41,014 nucleotides of DNA from the NCBI GenBank assembly GCA_902517245.1, contig CABYBK010000007.1:1-41014 (forward strand), read 5' to 3'. The notes below the pieces were generated by a model. The model was not told the origin of the DNA. It was given only the letters and a program-made list of their open reading frames with translations, and did no database searches. The position numbers and the translations under genes were made by a program. Positions 25,542-37,000 of the stretch are shown here, piece after piece (position 1 is the first letter of the stretch; each line of letters starts with the position of its first letter). Source of the stretch: an uncultured Bacteroidota bacterium (lineage in GTDB: Bacteria > Bacteroidota > Bacteroidia > Flavobacteriales > Flavobacteriaceae).

Positions 25542-26309
25542 ATGAAATATTTATTCTTCCTTTTTTTAATTGTTCAAACAGTGTTTTCTCAGAGCAAACT
25601 TAATCCAGAAGATACTGAGATATGGGATCCTGAACCCAAAGTAGTTACTCCAGGAAAATCATCTGCCCCTCCAAGTGATGCAATTATACTTTTTGATGGA
25701 ACAGATTTTTCAAAATGGCAACATGAAAACACTAAAAAATCCGTTCAATGGACACTTAATAAAGACAAGTCAATGACAGTCAAACCAGGCGAAGGAGGTA
25801 TAGAAACTATAGAAGAACATGGATCTATTCAATTACATATCGAGTGGAAGACTCCAGCCGTAATCAAAGGAAAAGGTCAGGGAAGGGGAAATAGCGGCAT
25901 TATCTTCCAAAGACGATATGAAGTTCAAGTATTAGATAGTTACAATAATAGAACTTATTCAAATGGACAAGCATCTTCAATTTATAAACAACATATCCCT
26001 TTGGTAAACTCTACTCGAAAACCTGGAGAATGGCAAGTTTATGATATCATTTTTAATGAACCTAAATATAATGCAGAGGGTCAAAAAATAAAATCAGGAT
26101 CTTTCACAGTTTTTCTTAATGGAGTTTTGGTTCAGAATAATGTCGAAATCTTGGGAACAACAGAATATATTGGTGCTCCAAAAAATGGAAGGGATGATAT
26201 GCCAGGTTATAGCAGTTCAGATTATAAAACTTCTTCTCGCCGTTCACTAACCTTACAAGATCATGGAGACTTAGTGAGTTACAAAAACATATGGATGCGT
26301 AAACTATAG
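25542..26309 (+). CDS. DUF1080 (3-keto-disaccharide hydrolase) secreted protein
   Basis: 255 residues from the ATG at 25542, which starts a signal peptide (MKYLFFLFLIVQTVFSQS). An upstream in-frame ATG at 25518 adds 8 less fitting residues. The concanavalin-like DUF1080 domain follows: AIILFDGTDFSKWQHEN (about residues 46-62), an EWKTP strand, GRGNSGIIFQRRYEVQVLDSY (about 117-137), GEWQVYDIIFNEP and a C-terminal RRSLTLQDHGDLVSYKNIWMRKL. The family hydrolyses 3-keto-glycosides produced by Gfo/Idh-type dehydrogenases. A Tat-exported Gfo/Idh/MocA protein is encoded 1.8 kb away. The end is 1 nt from the convergent helicase gene. Confidence 0.88.
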   Translation: MKYLFFLFLIVQTVFSQSKLNPEDTEIWDPEPKVVTPGKSSAPPSDAIILFDGTDFSKWQHENTKKSVQWTLNKDKSMTVKPGEGGIETIEEHGSIQLHIEWKTPAVIKGKGQGRGNSGIIFQRRYEVQVLDSYNNRTYSNGQASSIYKQHIPLVNSTRKPGEWQVYDIIFNEPKYNAEGQKIKSGSFTVFLNGVLVQNNVEILGTTEYIGAPKNGRDDMPGYSSSDYKTSSRRSLTLQDHGDLVSYKNIWMRKL

Positions 26310-26310
26310 A

Positions 26311-27993
26311 CTATCTAAATTTCTTCTTTTTAAAACCACTTTTTTTCTTTTTAACGCCTGACTTTAGAGAATAAGTTTTACCTTTTTTTGTAAGTTCTAC
26401 ATTTACTTTTCTATTATCCATCATAAGATTTTCAAATGACTTAAGCACAAAATCTCTATGTTTCTTATGAGTTGAAAAAAATGAAAAGTTTTTCATTACT
26501 TCTACTTGGAAAACATCATCCTGACTTAAATTTAAAAAAGAACGTAAAAAATCTTTTAACGATTGCCATTCGTACTTATCTCGTGCACCAACATTTATGA
26601 AAAAACGATCTTTATCTTGTGGAGCATTTATTTTTTTTTCAGAACGATCACGTTTATTTAACCGTTCTCTTCCTCGATCAGAATAATCATTTGATTTTGG
26701 ATTCAAATCAAAGTTTCTAAACTCTCTAGATAACATTAACTCGATAAGACTTTCTTTTTCTATTTCAGCCAAAGACTCTATTGCTTCTGGCAGATATATT
26801 TTTAAATCACTTTTAATAGGAGTACTTTTAATTTGATCTATCCAGTTTTTAACTTTATTGGTAAATATTACCTCAGGAGAAGGCATATCCTTCCTAGCTA
26901 TTTTTGTTTGTAATTTATTTTCGATCATCCGAATTTTTCGTTGATCAGATTTAGTTATAAATATAATAGAAGTTCCTTGCTTACCTGCTCTTCCTGTCCT
27001 TCCACTTCTGTGTGTGTAAACTTCAATTTCATCAGGTAGTTGATAATTAATTACATGTGTGATGTCATCTACATCAATTCCACGAGCAGCAACATCTGTA
27101 GCAATTAGTAGCTGAATTTTTTTCAAACGGAATGATTTCATAACGGTATCCCTTTGATTTTGACTTAAGTCTCCATGTATAGCTGCCGCTTTGTAACCGT
27201 CATTAATTAGTCTATCTGCCACCTTTTGAGTTTCAATTTTTGTCCTGCAGAAAATACATCCAAAAATTTCTGGGTTAAAGCTTATTACTGCTCTTAATGC
27301 ATTATAACGTTCTCTAGCTCCTACTACATAATACTGATGATTAATATTTTTTGCACTTGAGTTTTTTGTTCCCACTGTGATTTCTTTGGGCTCATGCATA
27401 AATTTTTTTGCTATGACACTAACTTCAGGTGGCATTGTCGCAGAAAAGAGCCAAGAATCTTTGTTATTGGGTGTATTTTTGAGTATGTCTTTAATGTCTT
27501 CGTAAAATCCCATATTAAGCATCTCATCTGCTTCATCTAAAACACAAAATTCAATCGCACTGATATTAACCATCTTACGCTTTATCATGTCTTTAAGGCG
27601 TCCTGGAGTGGCCACGACAATATGGGCTCCCCTTTTTATTTTCCTTGCTTGCTCAGTAATATTTGCCCCTCCATAAATAGCAACAATATTTAGATTTTTT
27701 AAATCTTGACCGTAAGTGGTAATATCATTTGTGATTTGCAGACATAATTCTCGTGTAGGTGATATAATCAAACCTTGAGTATTTCGATTATCTATATCAA
27801 TTTTTTGTAACATTGGAAATCCAAAAGCTGCTGTTTTTCCTGTACCAGTTTGAGCTAAAGCTACTAAATCTGTTTTCTCTTTTAAAAGAACGGGAATTAC
27901 TTTTAGTTGAACTTCCGTTGGAGATTCGAAGCCTAACTTTTCAACTGCTTTTAATAATTTTTGATTTAGACCAAGGGATTTAAAAGTTGACAT
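26311..27993 (-). CDS. DEAD-box ATP-dependent RNA helicase with DbpA-type RNA-binding domain
   Basis: 560 residues. Motifs in order: Q motif near residue 20 (SPTEVQLKVIPVLL), Walker A AQTGTGKTAAF (about 46-56), PTRELCLQI, DEAD (about 153-156), SATMP (about 185), and HRSGRTGRAGKQG (about 331-343). A basic, charged linker (about 430-470) leads to a DbpA-like RNA-binding domain (about 470-545: RFFINVGARDKYEWQSLKDFLRSF). A lysine-rich tail (KKKKSGFKKKKFR) ends it. It fits the DeaD/CsdA/DbpA group that remodels rRNA and cold-stabilised RNA. The gene is 126 nt from the Gfo/Idh/MocA gene, behind that gene's terminator, so it is expressed on its own. Confidence 0.93.
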   Translation of the reverse strand: MSTFKSLGLNQKLLKAVEKLGFESPTEVQLKVIPVLLKEKTDLVALAQTGTGKTAAFGFPMLQKIDIDNRNTQGLIISPTRELCLQITNDITTYGQDLKNLNIVAIYGGANITEQARKIKRGAHIVVATPGRLKDMIKRKMVNISAIEFCVLDEADEMLNMGFYEDIKDILKNTPNNKDSWLFSATMPPEVSVIAKKFMHEPKEITVGTKNSSAKNINHQYYVVGARERYNALRAVISFNPEIFGCIFCRTKIETQKVADRLINDGYKAAAIHGDLSQNQRDTVMKSFRLKKIQLLIATDVAARGIDVDDITHVINYQLPDEIEVYTHRSGRTGRAGKQGTSIIFITKSDQRKIRMIENKLQTKIARKDMPSPEVIFTNKVKNWIDQIKSTPIKSDLKIYLPEAIESLAEIEKESLIELMLSREFRNFDLNPKSNDYSDRGRERLNKRDRSEKKINAPQDKDRFFINVGARDKYEWQSLKDFLRSFLNLSQDDVFQVEVMKNFSFFSTHKKHRDFVLKSFENLMMDNRKVNVELTKKGKTYSLKSGVKKKKSGFKKKKFR

Positions 27994-28064
27994 ACATTAC
28001 ATTATGGCTGCGAAAGTAATCTAAATCTTCACTTGACATGGGTTTTTTTTAATTTAATTGTAAG

Positions 28065-28095
28065 CGAAAAAAAATCCTGTTCAATTGAACAGGAT
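28065..28095 (-). terminator. Rho-independent terminator of the Gfo/Idh/MocA gene
   Basis: A perfect 22-bp palindrome (28074-28095, arms ATCCTGTTCAA) is followed on the minus strand by eight or nine Ts (28073-28066). It lies 25 nt after the stop of the minus-strand oxidoreductase gene. Confidence 0.82.
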
Positions 28096-28119
28096 ATAAA
28101 AAGTGATTTGATAGATAAT

Positions 28120-29574
28120 CTATACTTTAAAACCTTCTCTGTAATTACGAGTTACAAACTGGTTTGCAGCTTCTAAATTTGTGATTTTCATATTATCTCC
28201 ATCCCAAAGAAGTTTTTTACGTGCAAAATAATCAACTCGACCATTTCCTTTTTCTTCTCTAAGCATATAACTTCTTATAGCTAAATTACCCATAAGTACA
28301 GTTTCTGTCATAGGACCTGCATAATCAAATGAAGAAGTTAAACTTTGATGCTCTTTACTATTGAAACCAGCTTTACATGCGTCTACCCACTTACGCTGAT
28401 GTCCGTACTCTGGTTCTGGCATTTTTTCAACTTCAGGACCAAAATCAGTAGACCCATCGTTAAGGTATAATTTTGGCATCAGAGGAGAGCTGTCATTAAT
28501 ATTTGTCGAAATTATTCCCTTTTCTCCGATTATAAGAACTCCATTAGCACTATCAGTACCTCCAATATCACTATTTGCAGGGATGATTTCCGGATGTGGA
28601 GGCCTTATTCCACCATCGCTCCATGTCATTTGAATAGGAGACTTGCTTTTTTCTGTGGCATCAAAACTAATTGTTATTAGAGAAGAAGGTGGACAACCTT
28701 CAGGTAAATAATCAGGAGACCACATTTTAGAGAAAACACTTCCTACGCTACATTCTGCAGCAGTTGGATATTTTAGTCCAAGAGTACGGAAAGGAATATC
28801 AATTAAATGGCACCCTACATCACCCAAAGCGCCAGTCCCATAATCCCACCATCCTCTCCAACTGAAAGGATGCATGTTTGGTGTATATGGTTTTTCTTTT
28901 GCAGGTCCTAGCCATAAGTCCCAATTTAATGCTTCTGGTTTTAAGCTTGGATTAGATTTTGGCATCTTTACACCCTGTGGCCATACTGGACGATTTGTCC
29001 ATATTTTTACATCAGAAACAGCGCCTACTTTTCCACTATCAATCCAATCTTGAACCATATTAAGTAGTGGATTTGAAGCACCTTGGTTCCCCATTTGTGT
29101 AACTACTTTTTGTTTACGAGCCATCTCGGTTAACATCCGTGCCTCTCTTATATTGTGAGCCATCGGCTTTTGAATATAAACGTGTTTTCCTCGTTCCATT
29201 GCAAACATACCAGCAGGAGCATGAACATGGTCAGGTGTAGATATTGTTACAGCATCAATATTTCTGTGTTTATCAAGCATTTTTCTGTAGTCATCGTATA
29301 GTTTTGCTTTTGGAAATCTTTTTACCGTTCTTTTTGCATCACCAGAAAAATCAACATCGCAAAGTGCAACTATCCGTTCGCGACCTTGAACCGAAGCGTT
29401 TCTTATATCGCTACCACCCTTGCCTCCGGAGCCTATAGCTGCAATGTTTAGTTGATCACTAGGTGAAATATATCCTGGTCCGCCAAGAACATTTCTAGGG
29501 ACAATCATTATAGATGAGGCTGCTATACTTTTTTTAATAAAATTTCTTCTTGAATGTTGTTTTTTATTTTTCAT
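28120..29574 (-). CDS. Gfo/Idh/MocA family oxidoreductase with twin-arginine signal
   Basis: 484 residues. The N-terminus carries a Tat signal (SRRNFIKKSIAASSIMIVP, Arg-Arg at about 9-10), so the enzyme is exported folded with its NAD(P). The Rossmann start is NIAAIGSGGKGGSDI (about 44-58); the sugar-dehydrogenase motif usually EKP reads IQKPMAHN (about 132-139), a variant seen in exported members. A C-terminal domain follows, with WRGWWDYGTGALGDVGCHLIDIP (about 242-264) and YGHQRKWVDACKAG. Probably oxidises a sugar C3 hydroxyl or a related polyol in the periplasm; the substrate is not known. Terminated by the palindrome at 28074-28095. Confidence 0.9.
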   Translation of the reverse strand: MKNKKQHSRRNFIKKSIAASSIMIVPRNVLGGPGYISPSDQLNIAAIGSGGKGGSDIRNASVQGRERIVALCDVDFSGDAKRTVKRFPKAKLYDDYRKMLDKHRNIDAVTISTPDHVHAPAGMFAMERGKHVYIQKPMAHNIREARMLTEMARKQKVVTQMGNQGASNPLLNMVQDWIDSGKVGAVSDVKIWTNRPVWPQGVKMPKSNPSLKPEALNWDLWLGPAKEKPYTPNMHPFSWRGWWDYGTGALGDVGCHLIDIPFRTLGLKYPTAAECSVGSVFSKMWSPDYLPEGCPPSSLITISFDATEKSKSPIQMTWSDGGIRPPHPEIIPANSDIGGTDSANGVLIIGEKGIISTNINDSSPLMPKLYLNDGSTDFGPEVEKMPEPEYGHQRKWVDACKAGFNSKEHQSLTSSFDYAGPMTETVLMGNLAIRSYMLREEKGNGRVDYFARKKLLWDGDNMKITNLEAANQFVTRNYREGFKV

Positions 29575-29658
29575 TTGTTGAGATCTAAATATTTTTAAAT
29601 ATATAATTTAAAGAAATAAATTAAAAATTTAGTAAAAACGAATTTTTCATCTATCGCT

Positions 29659-29666
29659 TAAATTTG
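29659..29666 (+). promoter_or_regulatory. Putative -7 box for the small secreted protein gene
   Basis: TAAATTTG matches TAnnTTTG. Transcription would begin near 29672, past an in-frame ATG at 29664, which supports the start at 29715. No -33 box is evident. Confidence 0.45.
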
Positions 29667-29714
29667 AATTTTGAGGTTCATAATCCTTTACTTAAATTTA
29701 AGAAAACTTTTTGT

Positions 29715-30131
29715 ATGAATAAGAATTATTTTATTGCTTTGCTTCTGTGTACATGTATGCTTTATTCACAGCGAGGCAAAACTGGTGATAAAACTTTTGA
29801 AAATCGATTTCCAGAAGAATTATTTAATGATGTTTCAAATTCTTCCTTGGAGCTTATTAATGAAGTTGATCATGACATCATTGTTGTAATTAGAGATCAA
29901 AGAAAAAAATATTTACGTCACGTTTATATAAGAAATAATGAAAAATATACATTTTATAAATTACCAATTACAAGATTATATGTTCAATTTAAGTCTAAGG
30001 AATTTTTTTTCGAAGATCTTGAGAGAACTACAATAAATTTTGGGGATAGGCATAAATTTAATTTTTTCTTTGACCCTTCTCAAGATGAAAATTATTTTAG
30101 AATAACGGAGGAAGAATTTTTTAAACCATGA
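29715..30131 (+). CDS. Small secreted protein, possibly DUF6759-like
   Basis: 138 residues from the ATG at 29715, which starts a signal peptide (MNKNYFIALLLCTCMLYSQ). The ATG at 29664 lies inside the promoter-like sequence. The mature part is one beta-rich domain: SLELINEVDHDIIVVIRDQRKKYL, then VYIRNNEKYTFYKLPITRLYVQFKS. The pattern of a polar ligand-like loop followed by an aromatic strand resembles DUF6759 (Bacteroidota, unknown function), but I am not certain. It stands alone between two minus-strand genes. Confidence 0.55.
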   Translation: MNKNYFIALLLCTCMLYSQRGKTGDKTFENRFPEELFNDVSNSSLELINEVDHDIIVVIRDQRKKYLRHVYIRNNEKYTFYKLPITRLYVQFKSKEFFFEDLERTTINFGDRHKFNFFFDPSQDENYFRITEEEFFKP

Positions 30132-30168
30132 TTTTATATTTCACCTTTTCTAAATCATTTGAAATTGT

Positions 30169-30357
30169 TCAAAAGGACAATAGGTAATTTATTGATGAAA
30201 ATAAATAGAAGCATAATGTCAGGATAATAGCTATAAAAACTATAGCTTTTGCCAAATCCTTATTTGTCATTTTATTAATCCATTCAATTGTAGGTTTAAT
30301 TCCTTTCACTAGCATAAAAAATCCAAAAATTGCCAAGGTATAAGCTAATAATTCCAT
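30169..30357 (-). CDS. Small (62-residue) two-helix membrane protein
   Basis: The ATG at 30357 starts one base after the stop of the upstream lipoprotein gene (30361-30359). Two hydrophobic helices (about residues 3-22 and 40-60) are joined by a charged hinge, KPTIEWINKMTNKDLAK. A longer reading from 30492 would overlap the lipoprotein gene by 134 nt and is unlikely. The tight coupling suggests a shared transcript with the lipoprotein and the giant T9SS protein. No known family recognised. Confidence 0.55.
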   Translation of the reverse strand: MELLAYTLAIFGFFMLVKGIKPTIEWINKMTNKDLAKAIVFIAIILTLCFYLFSSINYLLSF

Positions 30358-30358
30358 T

Positions 30359-31055
30359 TTAATTTGTTCTGAAGGCGTAAACACCAGAGCTAGACTGATT
30401 TTTATTATTATCAATAGCAATAATTTTCCAATAATAAGTAGTATTATTTTTAACTTCAACTTCGATGCTTTCTTCCTCTGATTGATACTCAAGAGTCGTA
30501 TTTAGTGTGCTTGCATCGCTTTCATCCAAATAAATCTCAAATTGTGATAAGTCACCATCAACATCGGATGCATTCCAAATTAGTGTAACAAGATTATTTA
30601 TGTCCGGTGTTATATTTGCTCCTGATTGAGGAGAGATTAGTTCAGCAGGAAACGGTGCGTAATTAACAATTGCATCTCCAGCTAAATAAAACTTCCATTG
30701 TACACTTTCAGATGGGACTGATCCTGCCTCTCCAAAACTTTTTACACTCCATCTATATGGCTCTGATTTACTCAGGGCTATAGTACTTTGATTCGATGTA
30801 GTAGGAAATGTCTGAGAGGATTGAGTTAATAGATTAGTTACAACTAATTCATATGATATCGCATTTGCAGCTGAGGACCATCTAAATTCAACATTACTTT
30901 GAATGTCATTTATTGAAGTCCCGTCTAAACAGGTTTCATCATTAGCAGGACTAATTAGGTTTGGCACTGAAGGATTTACAGGAATAGGCTCCTCAGGTGT
31001 ACAACTATTTAACAGTACAATTAAACTTGCAAAAAGTAAAATAATTTTTTTTCAT
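30359..31055 (-). CDS. Fibronectin-type-III-like lipoprotein; signal peptide frameshifted in an A8 run
   Basis: The body (from about 31040 to 30359) reads as a lipoprotein: the lipobox frame gives LLFASLIVLLNSC, then PEEPIPVNPSVPNLISPAND and two tandem Fn3-like beta-sandwich modules (about residues 30-120 and 125-230, each with a YxWxV/I strand: YRWSVKSFG and YYWKIIAID). The only ATG at the expected place (31055) is followed by eight As, which throws the reading into a 16-codon dead end. Seven As would give MKKIILLFASLIVLLNSC and a 231-residue protein. The gene would start 2 nt after the giant T9SS protein stop and lacks a T9SS domain. Sequencing error, pseudogene, or programmed slippage are all possible. 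Confidence 0.6.
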
Positions 31056-31057
31056 AC

Positions 31058-34000
31058 TTATTCTTTGATAACTTGAATTGACTGATCAAGCGTTTCTCCT
31101 TTTATATTAATAATATAAACTCCTGTTTTATATTTAGATGTATGTAAGGTGTAATTTCTTACCCCAAAAGGCAGTGAAATATTTTGATAATCAATTAACT
31201 GTCCGTTAGATGAATAGACACCAATTTCTACAATATTATCCTGTCCACCAATATAGAGTTGTAATTCTTGTTTAAATGGGTTTGGGAAGTATTTAACCTC
31301 ATATGAATTCAGATAAGTTTCTTGAAATAATCCCTGGCATTCTATACCTGTTGAGATTGATATGTTATTGATTCCTTTCTCTAAAGAAACAGTATGTTTA
31401 TTGCTTTCGGTTTGAGTTGTTTTACCATTGTGAGTCACTTGGTAAGTAGAGCCACCATCTAAAACAAAACTTACACTCTGATTTGCTTTGCTATAGAAGC
31501 TGCTAACAGCAAGTGGGCTTGGTTCTGAAATAGTCACCTGAAAACAACGTTCAAATTCCAAGGGATTAACTCCCTCAACACTTATGCAAATATCATAAAC
31601 ACCAGCGAATAGATCATCTAAATTCCATTTGCTCCCTGTAAAAGTTTCAAAAACGGAAATTCCACCACTAACTTTGACATTATATGTCAATGTACCATCC
31701 ACTACGGAGAGGTCAATACTGTTCTGCCCAGCACATTTTTCTGTTTTGGAAATTGAAAAGTTGTTAGATGGCAAATAATAAATCAAACATCCCTCAATAT
31801 TAACTAATTCTCCATCAGGAGTATCTGGACATATGTCAAATGGATTCCAAACTCCATCATGATCAAAATCATCAGTCGCATCTCCAACACCATCACCGTC
31901 AACATCAGTTTGATCTGGGTTTGAAACAAGTGGACTGTTATCTAAAATATCAACAATACCGTCACCGTCATTATCATCTGTTGGAAGCACTGGTTGAGAT
32001 TGAAGTTCAATAGCTTCTGACTTACCCTCAGGAACTCTAATATTTCTTTGAGTTACTGAGATAGGTACGTCAGGCTGACCGTCAGCAGTATTGATATATT
32101 CAATTTCAACTTCGTAGATATTGTCTTTATTTGCATCACCAGGATTCTCATAATCAGGAGGAGTGATAAAGGCTAAATAATCTTCATTTTCGTCTTCTAT
32201 AACCTCATCTGTTTTTTGTTGAGCATTATTTCTAGATTTAATAACAAATTTACTTGCATCAGCTCCACCTTTAATTTTCTTTTTCACTTTCCATTTTCCA
32301 ACCCCTTTGTTGTGAGGATTAAAGTAACGGCTGGGCCCTACTTTTGCCCCCAAAGTTTCATTATTAACATCGAATATAGAGATGAAAAAGCGCCCTGTGT
32401 AGGTAGTATTAGGAATGTCAATTACCTCAAGAGATCCTGATATAGATGTTGCAAGTCCAGGCGTTCCAGACTGATCTGAGGCCCTAGCAGTTATATTAAA
32501 TGTATGAGATTTAATTTCCTCATAATCCAATAGCTGTATTGTTTTTAGCTGATTCCCATTAACAAGTTCTAGATAACCATCTCCAGAAAAATTAACACTT
32601 TCAATCCCAACTCCCATCGGATCTTTGGCCTCAACAAAACCAACTAAAGTTCCCACCTCAGCATCTTCACTTACTTCAAAAGTTGTGATATCGATTTCAG
32701 GAGGACGGGGTTTGTCTTCTAATAAAACAACAACAGATCCTTTTATTTCATTAGTTCCGTCACTTAAAGAGAAAGTGAGTAATTCCCCATTAAATGATGA
32801 GTTAAAACCAAGTGCTGCTCCATATATAGAAGTCACTGTTCCGTCTGCAGAAATTGAAAGTATACCATTAAAATTTGAACCAGTTTGAGAAAATATTAAA
32901 GGTTCTCCATCTACATCAGTTGCATAAATCTTACCAATTATGGTTCCATTTGGGGGAAGCTGAACAAAATTTATTTCGGTAGTTGTGATTTCTGGTAAAG
33001 GATTATTGGTGTCACAAACATCTCCTATCCCATCCTGATCTGAATCTAACTGATCTTGATTAGCAGTTTCTATGCAATTATCCAAATTATCTACAATTCC
33101 ATCTCCGTCACTATCACGCTGTGATGTACCGCAGCCTTTTTCATCTACTTTTGTTGGAATCATTTCTCCAAATCTTGGAGTTCCTTTCACATTATTTTTT
33201 TCAGATTCAGGAGTTTCAGGGCATTGATCTAAATCATCAAAAACTCCATCTTTATCGGTATCTTTTTGGTATAGTGCACACCCATTTTCATCAACCTCAA
33301 AACCCTCTTTTGTAGCTGGACATAAATCATTTGTACTATAAACTCCATCACCATCTTTATCCTGATGGAGTGTAAGTAAAGTTGAATTACTTCCATCGAT
33401 TCCAGCAACCTTAAATCCAAAAATAATATCTTTTTTTGCTAAGTTAATTTCGTCAGGTTTGAAATTTACAGTGTAAGTTCCGTCGAGATTATCAATAGTA
33501 GGAAGATCACCCGAAGAATTAAAAATTATTATATCATCTCCACCGCTAAAGAAGCTAAGGCCTAAACTATCCTTAGCTTGAACCTTTACAATAGCAATGT
33601 TACTTCCATTGGCTATCATTTCCTCGGGGACAACAGATATAGTGGATTTAACTGGGTTAACAGGGCCAGATATAGGAAGTTTTAATGTGAAACTACTGCT
33701 TTGAGTGGTTAACATACCATTTCCATTAATATCAAATATAGAAGATGAATTTGTTGCACTAACCGAAAAAACTTCAGATCCAACTGGACTTAAACTTGAT
33801 AAATCCATAAATATTCTAATTGTAGTTTCTCCACCTGACAGTTGAGAAGCACTTGAAAATGTAGCACTATTATTTGCCCTAAATCCAAGAATATTTAAAG
33901 TCAAGCTTGATCCTGAGGTTTGTATGACAGAAAAGGAGTTAGAAGTAATACTTGAGTTAGCATTAATATTTCCATAGACTGGTTGATCAAAAATTATATC

Positions 34001-37000
34001 AACATATTCGTTTTGATCCTGGACTGAAGTTAATGATATCTTTGGAGGAATAAGATCTTTAAAAGTAATACTTTCAGTTCCTGAGTATAAATTTTCAGAT
34101 TTATCTGATCCTGAAACAGTTGCAAATCCAGTACCATTAAATGATTCTTCAACTATCCACTTATAAAACCAAATATTAGCTGTTGATGACGCAGTCATTG
34201 TTTCATTTGTGAATGCTCCGCTTAAACTTATCGTTGGTGATGATGACAATGATTCACTAAATATGGCTGTTATAGTTACTACATCACTGGTAGAAACTAA
34301 ATTGTCAGTATCAGTATCAGATAATTGAACATTAGGTCCTGATTGATCTATACCATTTAAAAATGATTGATCTAATTGCTTATTGAAATACTTAAGTGAT
34401 TGTACATATCCTAAGAATAAATGATCAGGTCCTGTAGAAGATCCTGCAGAACTACTTTCACTTCCATTTCCAACCCAACCATAACGAGGTGTTTCGCTAT
34501 CTGTTTGATTTGAAATTGGTTTAAATGAATCTGGATGGCTATAAACCAAATTATTATCAACATAAAATTTCAAGCCATTAGAAGTATTTGCTTTGAATGA
34601 AACAGCAACATCATGCCATTTATCATCTCTAAGGTCGAGTGTTTGCGAAACTGCATAGGTGTCATGAGATCCACCACTTGATTGAGCATGCTTATCAGAG
34701 TTTGCAAAATGAAAGGCTAGCTTGCCAGCAGCATTACTATTTTGATCAGAACCAACTGAAAATCTAAAAACTGCAGACCTATCAAAAGAAAAAAGTATCC
34801 TTTGGTCATTGCCATGATTTGAAGTGGTTGAGCTAAGTTTTATTCTCGATAAAATGGTTAATTCATTAATTTCATCCGAATCACCTGTCACATAATTTAA
34901 ATCAGATATCGCAATTCCTTTTTCACCTCCGGAATTACCGTCAAAATAAATGGCATCATTAAATGATTCATAGTAAACATTACTAACCCCTTTAATTTCT
35001 CCATTATTTGAATTTCCATTCAAATTTGAAACTGTTTTATTTGAAGATGAAGTTGCATTACCATTGTATGAATTAACATTAGAAAAATCATAATAGACTA
35101 AAAGATTGTCATTTAAATTTTTTGTAATGGTTGACGAAAATGAATTTCCAGCTATATCATAAATTGAATTATTTGAAATATTGAGTGAAATCGTTCCAGA
35201 ACCATTACCAAATCCTTGAACGGGAATTTCAAGAGTATATAAAGTTCCACTTTGAGTTATTGACTGGGGATTTTGACTCGATAATGAATAACTAGAGCTT
35301 GATGAAATAGAAAATTCAAAATCGGAAGTTTGCAATGAGTTAGATCCCTGGCCACTTATTAAATCAGTAAAAACATTTTCATCAAATGTTATGTTGAAAA
35401 ATAAATTATCTGAGGTTAAACCTGAGGATATGATTTGAGGAGCAGAATTATCAATTGTAAATGTAATACTATCAGTTCCAGAGTAAGCGTTTCCTGAAAT
35501 ATCTGATCCTGAAATTGTTGCTGTAACAATTCCGCTTGTCGTAGCTGATACAGTCCAAGGATAAGTCCAAATATTAGAAGTTGAGGAAGCAGTCATCAAA
35601 ACATTGGACACTTCTGTTCCTATATTAATTGTAGGAGTGGATGCCATTGCTTCACTAAAAGTGGCAATTATATTTACTACACTTGCGCCAATCACTAGGT
35701 TGTCAGAGTCATTATCAGTTAAGGTTACATTAGGAGCAGAATTGTCGATAGTAAATGTTATGCTCTCTATTCCAGAATATACATTATTTGCTAAATCATT
35801 AGCAGAGACAGTAGCAGATACTATTCCGCTAGTTGTAGTAGATACCGTCCAAGGGTAAATCCATACATTACTAGTTGAAGAAGCTGTCATAGGAACATTA
35901 GGTACTTCGTTAGTAATATTTATTGTAGGGGAAGTAGATAAGGCTTCATTAAAAGTTGCTGTAATTGTTACTAGATCTGAACCTGACACTAAATTATCTG
36001 AATCAGTGTCTGAAAGATTAGATAAATAAGGAGGGATGTTGTCAAAAAGAAAAGTAGTTGTTGAAATCGTATTTAAGTTGCCCGCTAGATCTTCAACCGT
36101 GTTTTCGATTAAAGTGAGTGTCACAATACCTGAAAAAGATAATGTATTAGTTGCTGTTATACTACCTGAAAAAGTTTTGAAATCAGTTGATGTGTAGGGT
36201 GTAATTGAAAAACCAGAGGGAAGAATTGTAACATCACTTACAGTGAAAGTATTATCATTTATTTTTTCATTAAACACAACTGTTATTGTATTTGTTCCAG
36301 ACTGACTAATGTAATCTGTTGATAAATTATTTGAGACAGTAGTGGATATAATGTTTGGTCTTACAGTATCTATTGTGAAAGTAATACTATTTGATCCGGA
36401 ATATGCATTATTGTAAAGGTCTGTACCTGAAAGAGTAGCATAATATTTTCCATCAGCAAGAGCTGAACCAACCTGCCAAATGTATGTATATGAATTTGTC
36501 CCTGTGATTTGGGTCATATTAGTATTAGTAGTTACATTAGTGATTGAAATTTGAGGAGTATTAGTTATTGTTTTATTATATCCAGCAGTAATAGTAACTG
36601 TCGTAGAAAGAGATATATAATTATCACTATCAGAACTTGATAATGTTCCACAAGTTCCCCAAATAGGTTTATTAGCATCTGCTAGAATTGAGGTGTTACC
36701 TGCAAATGCCCCTGGTTCTGATGAAATTCTTGAAACACACCAACTAGTTAAATCTTGATTAAATGATTCAGCATAATTAAACATACCGGCCATATTAGTA
36801 ATTTTTGCTGTATCCCAACCTCCTATATCTTGGTTAAAACTGTTAGCACTTTTAAACATACCACTTACATCATAAAAATTTGAAGTATCCCAGCCTCCAA
36901 TATCTTGATTAAAGCTAGATGCTCCTTGGAACATTCTATCCGTATTAGTTACATTGGACATATCCCAAAATGAAATATCAGAGTTAAAAGAACTATTACT

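Noticed and set aside
30161-30185. Possible hairpin ATTGTTC/GGACAAT between the convergent genes at 30.1 kb
   Set aside because: The stem is 7 bp with a wobble, lacks a T-tract and lies partly inside the small membrane protein gene.
30358-30492. Longer N-terminus (from 30492) for the small membrane protein
   Set aside because: It would overlap the Fn3-like lipoprotein gene by 134 nt; the ATG at 30357 fits the operon spacing.
35604-35858. Plus-strand frame within the giant gene
   Set aside because: It is antisense to the repeat region and arises from its repetitive codon pattern.
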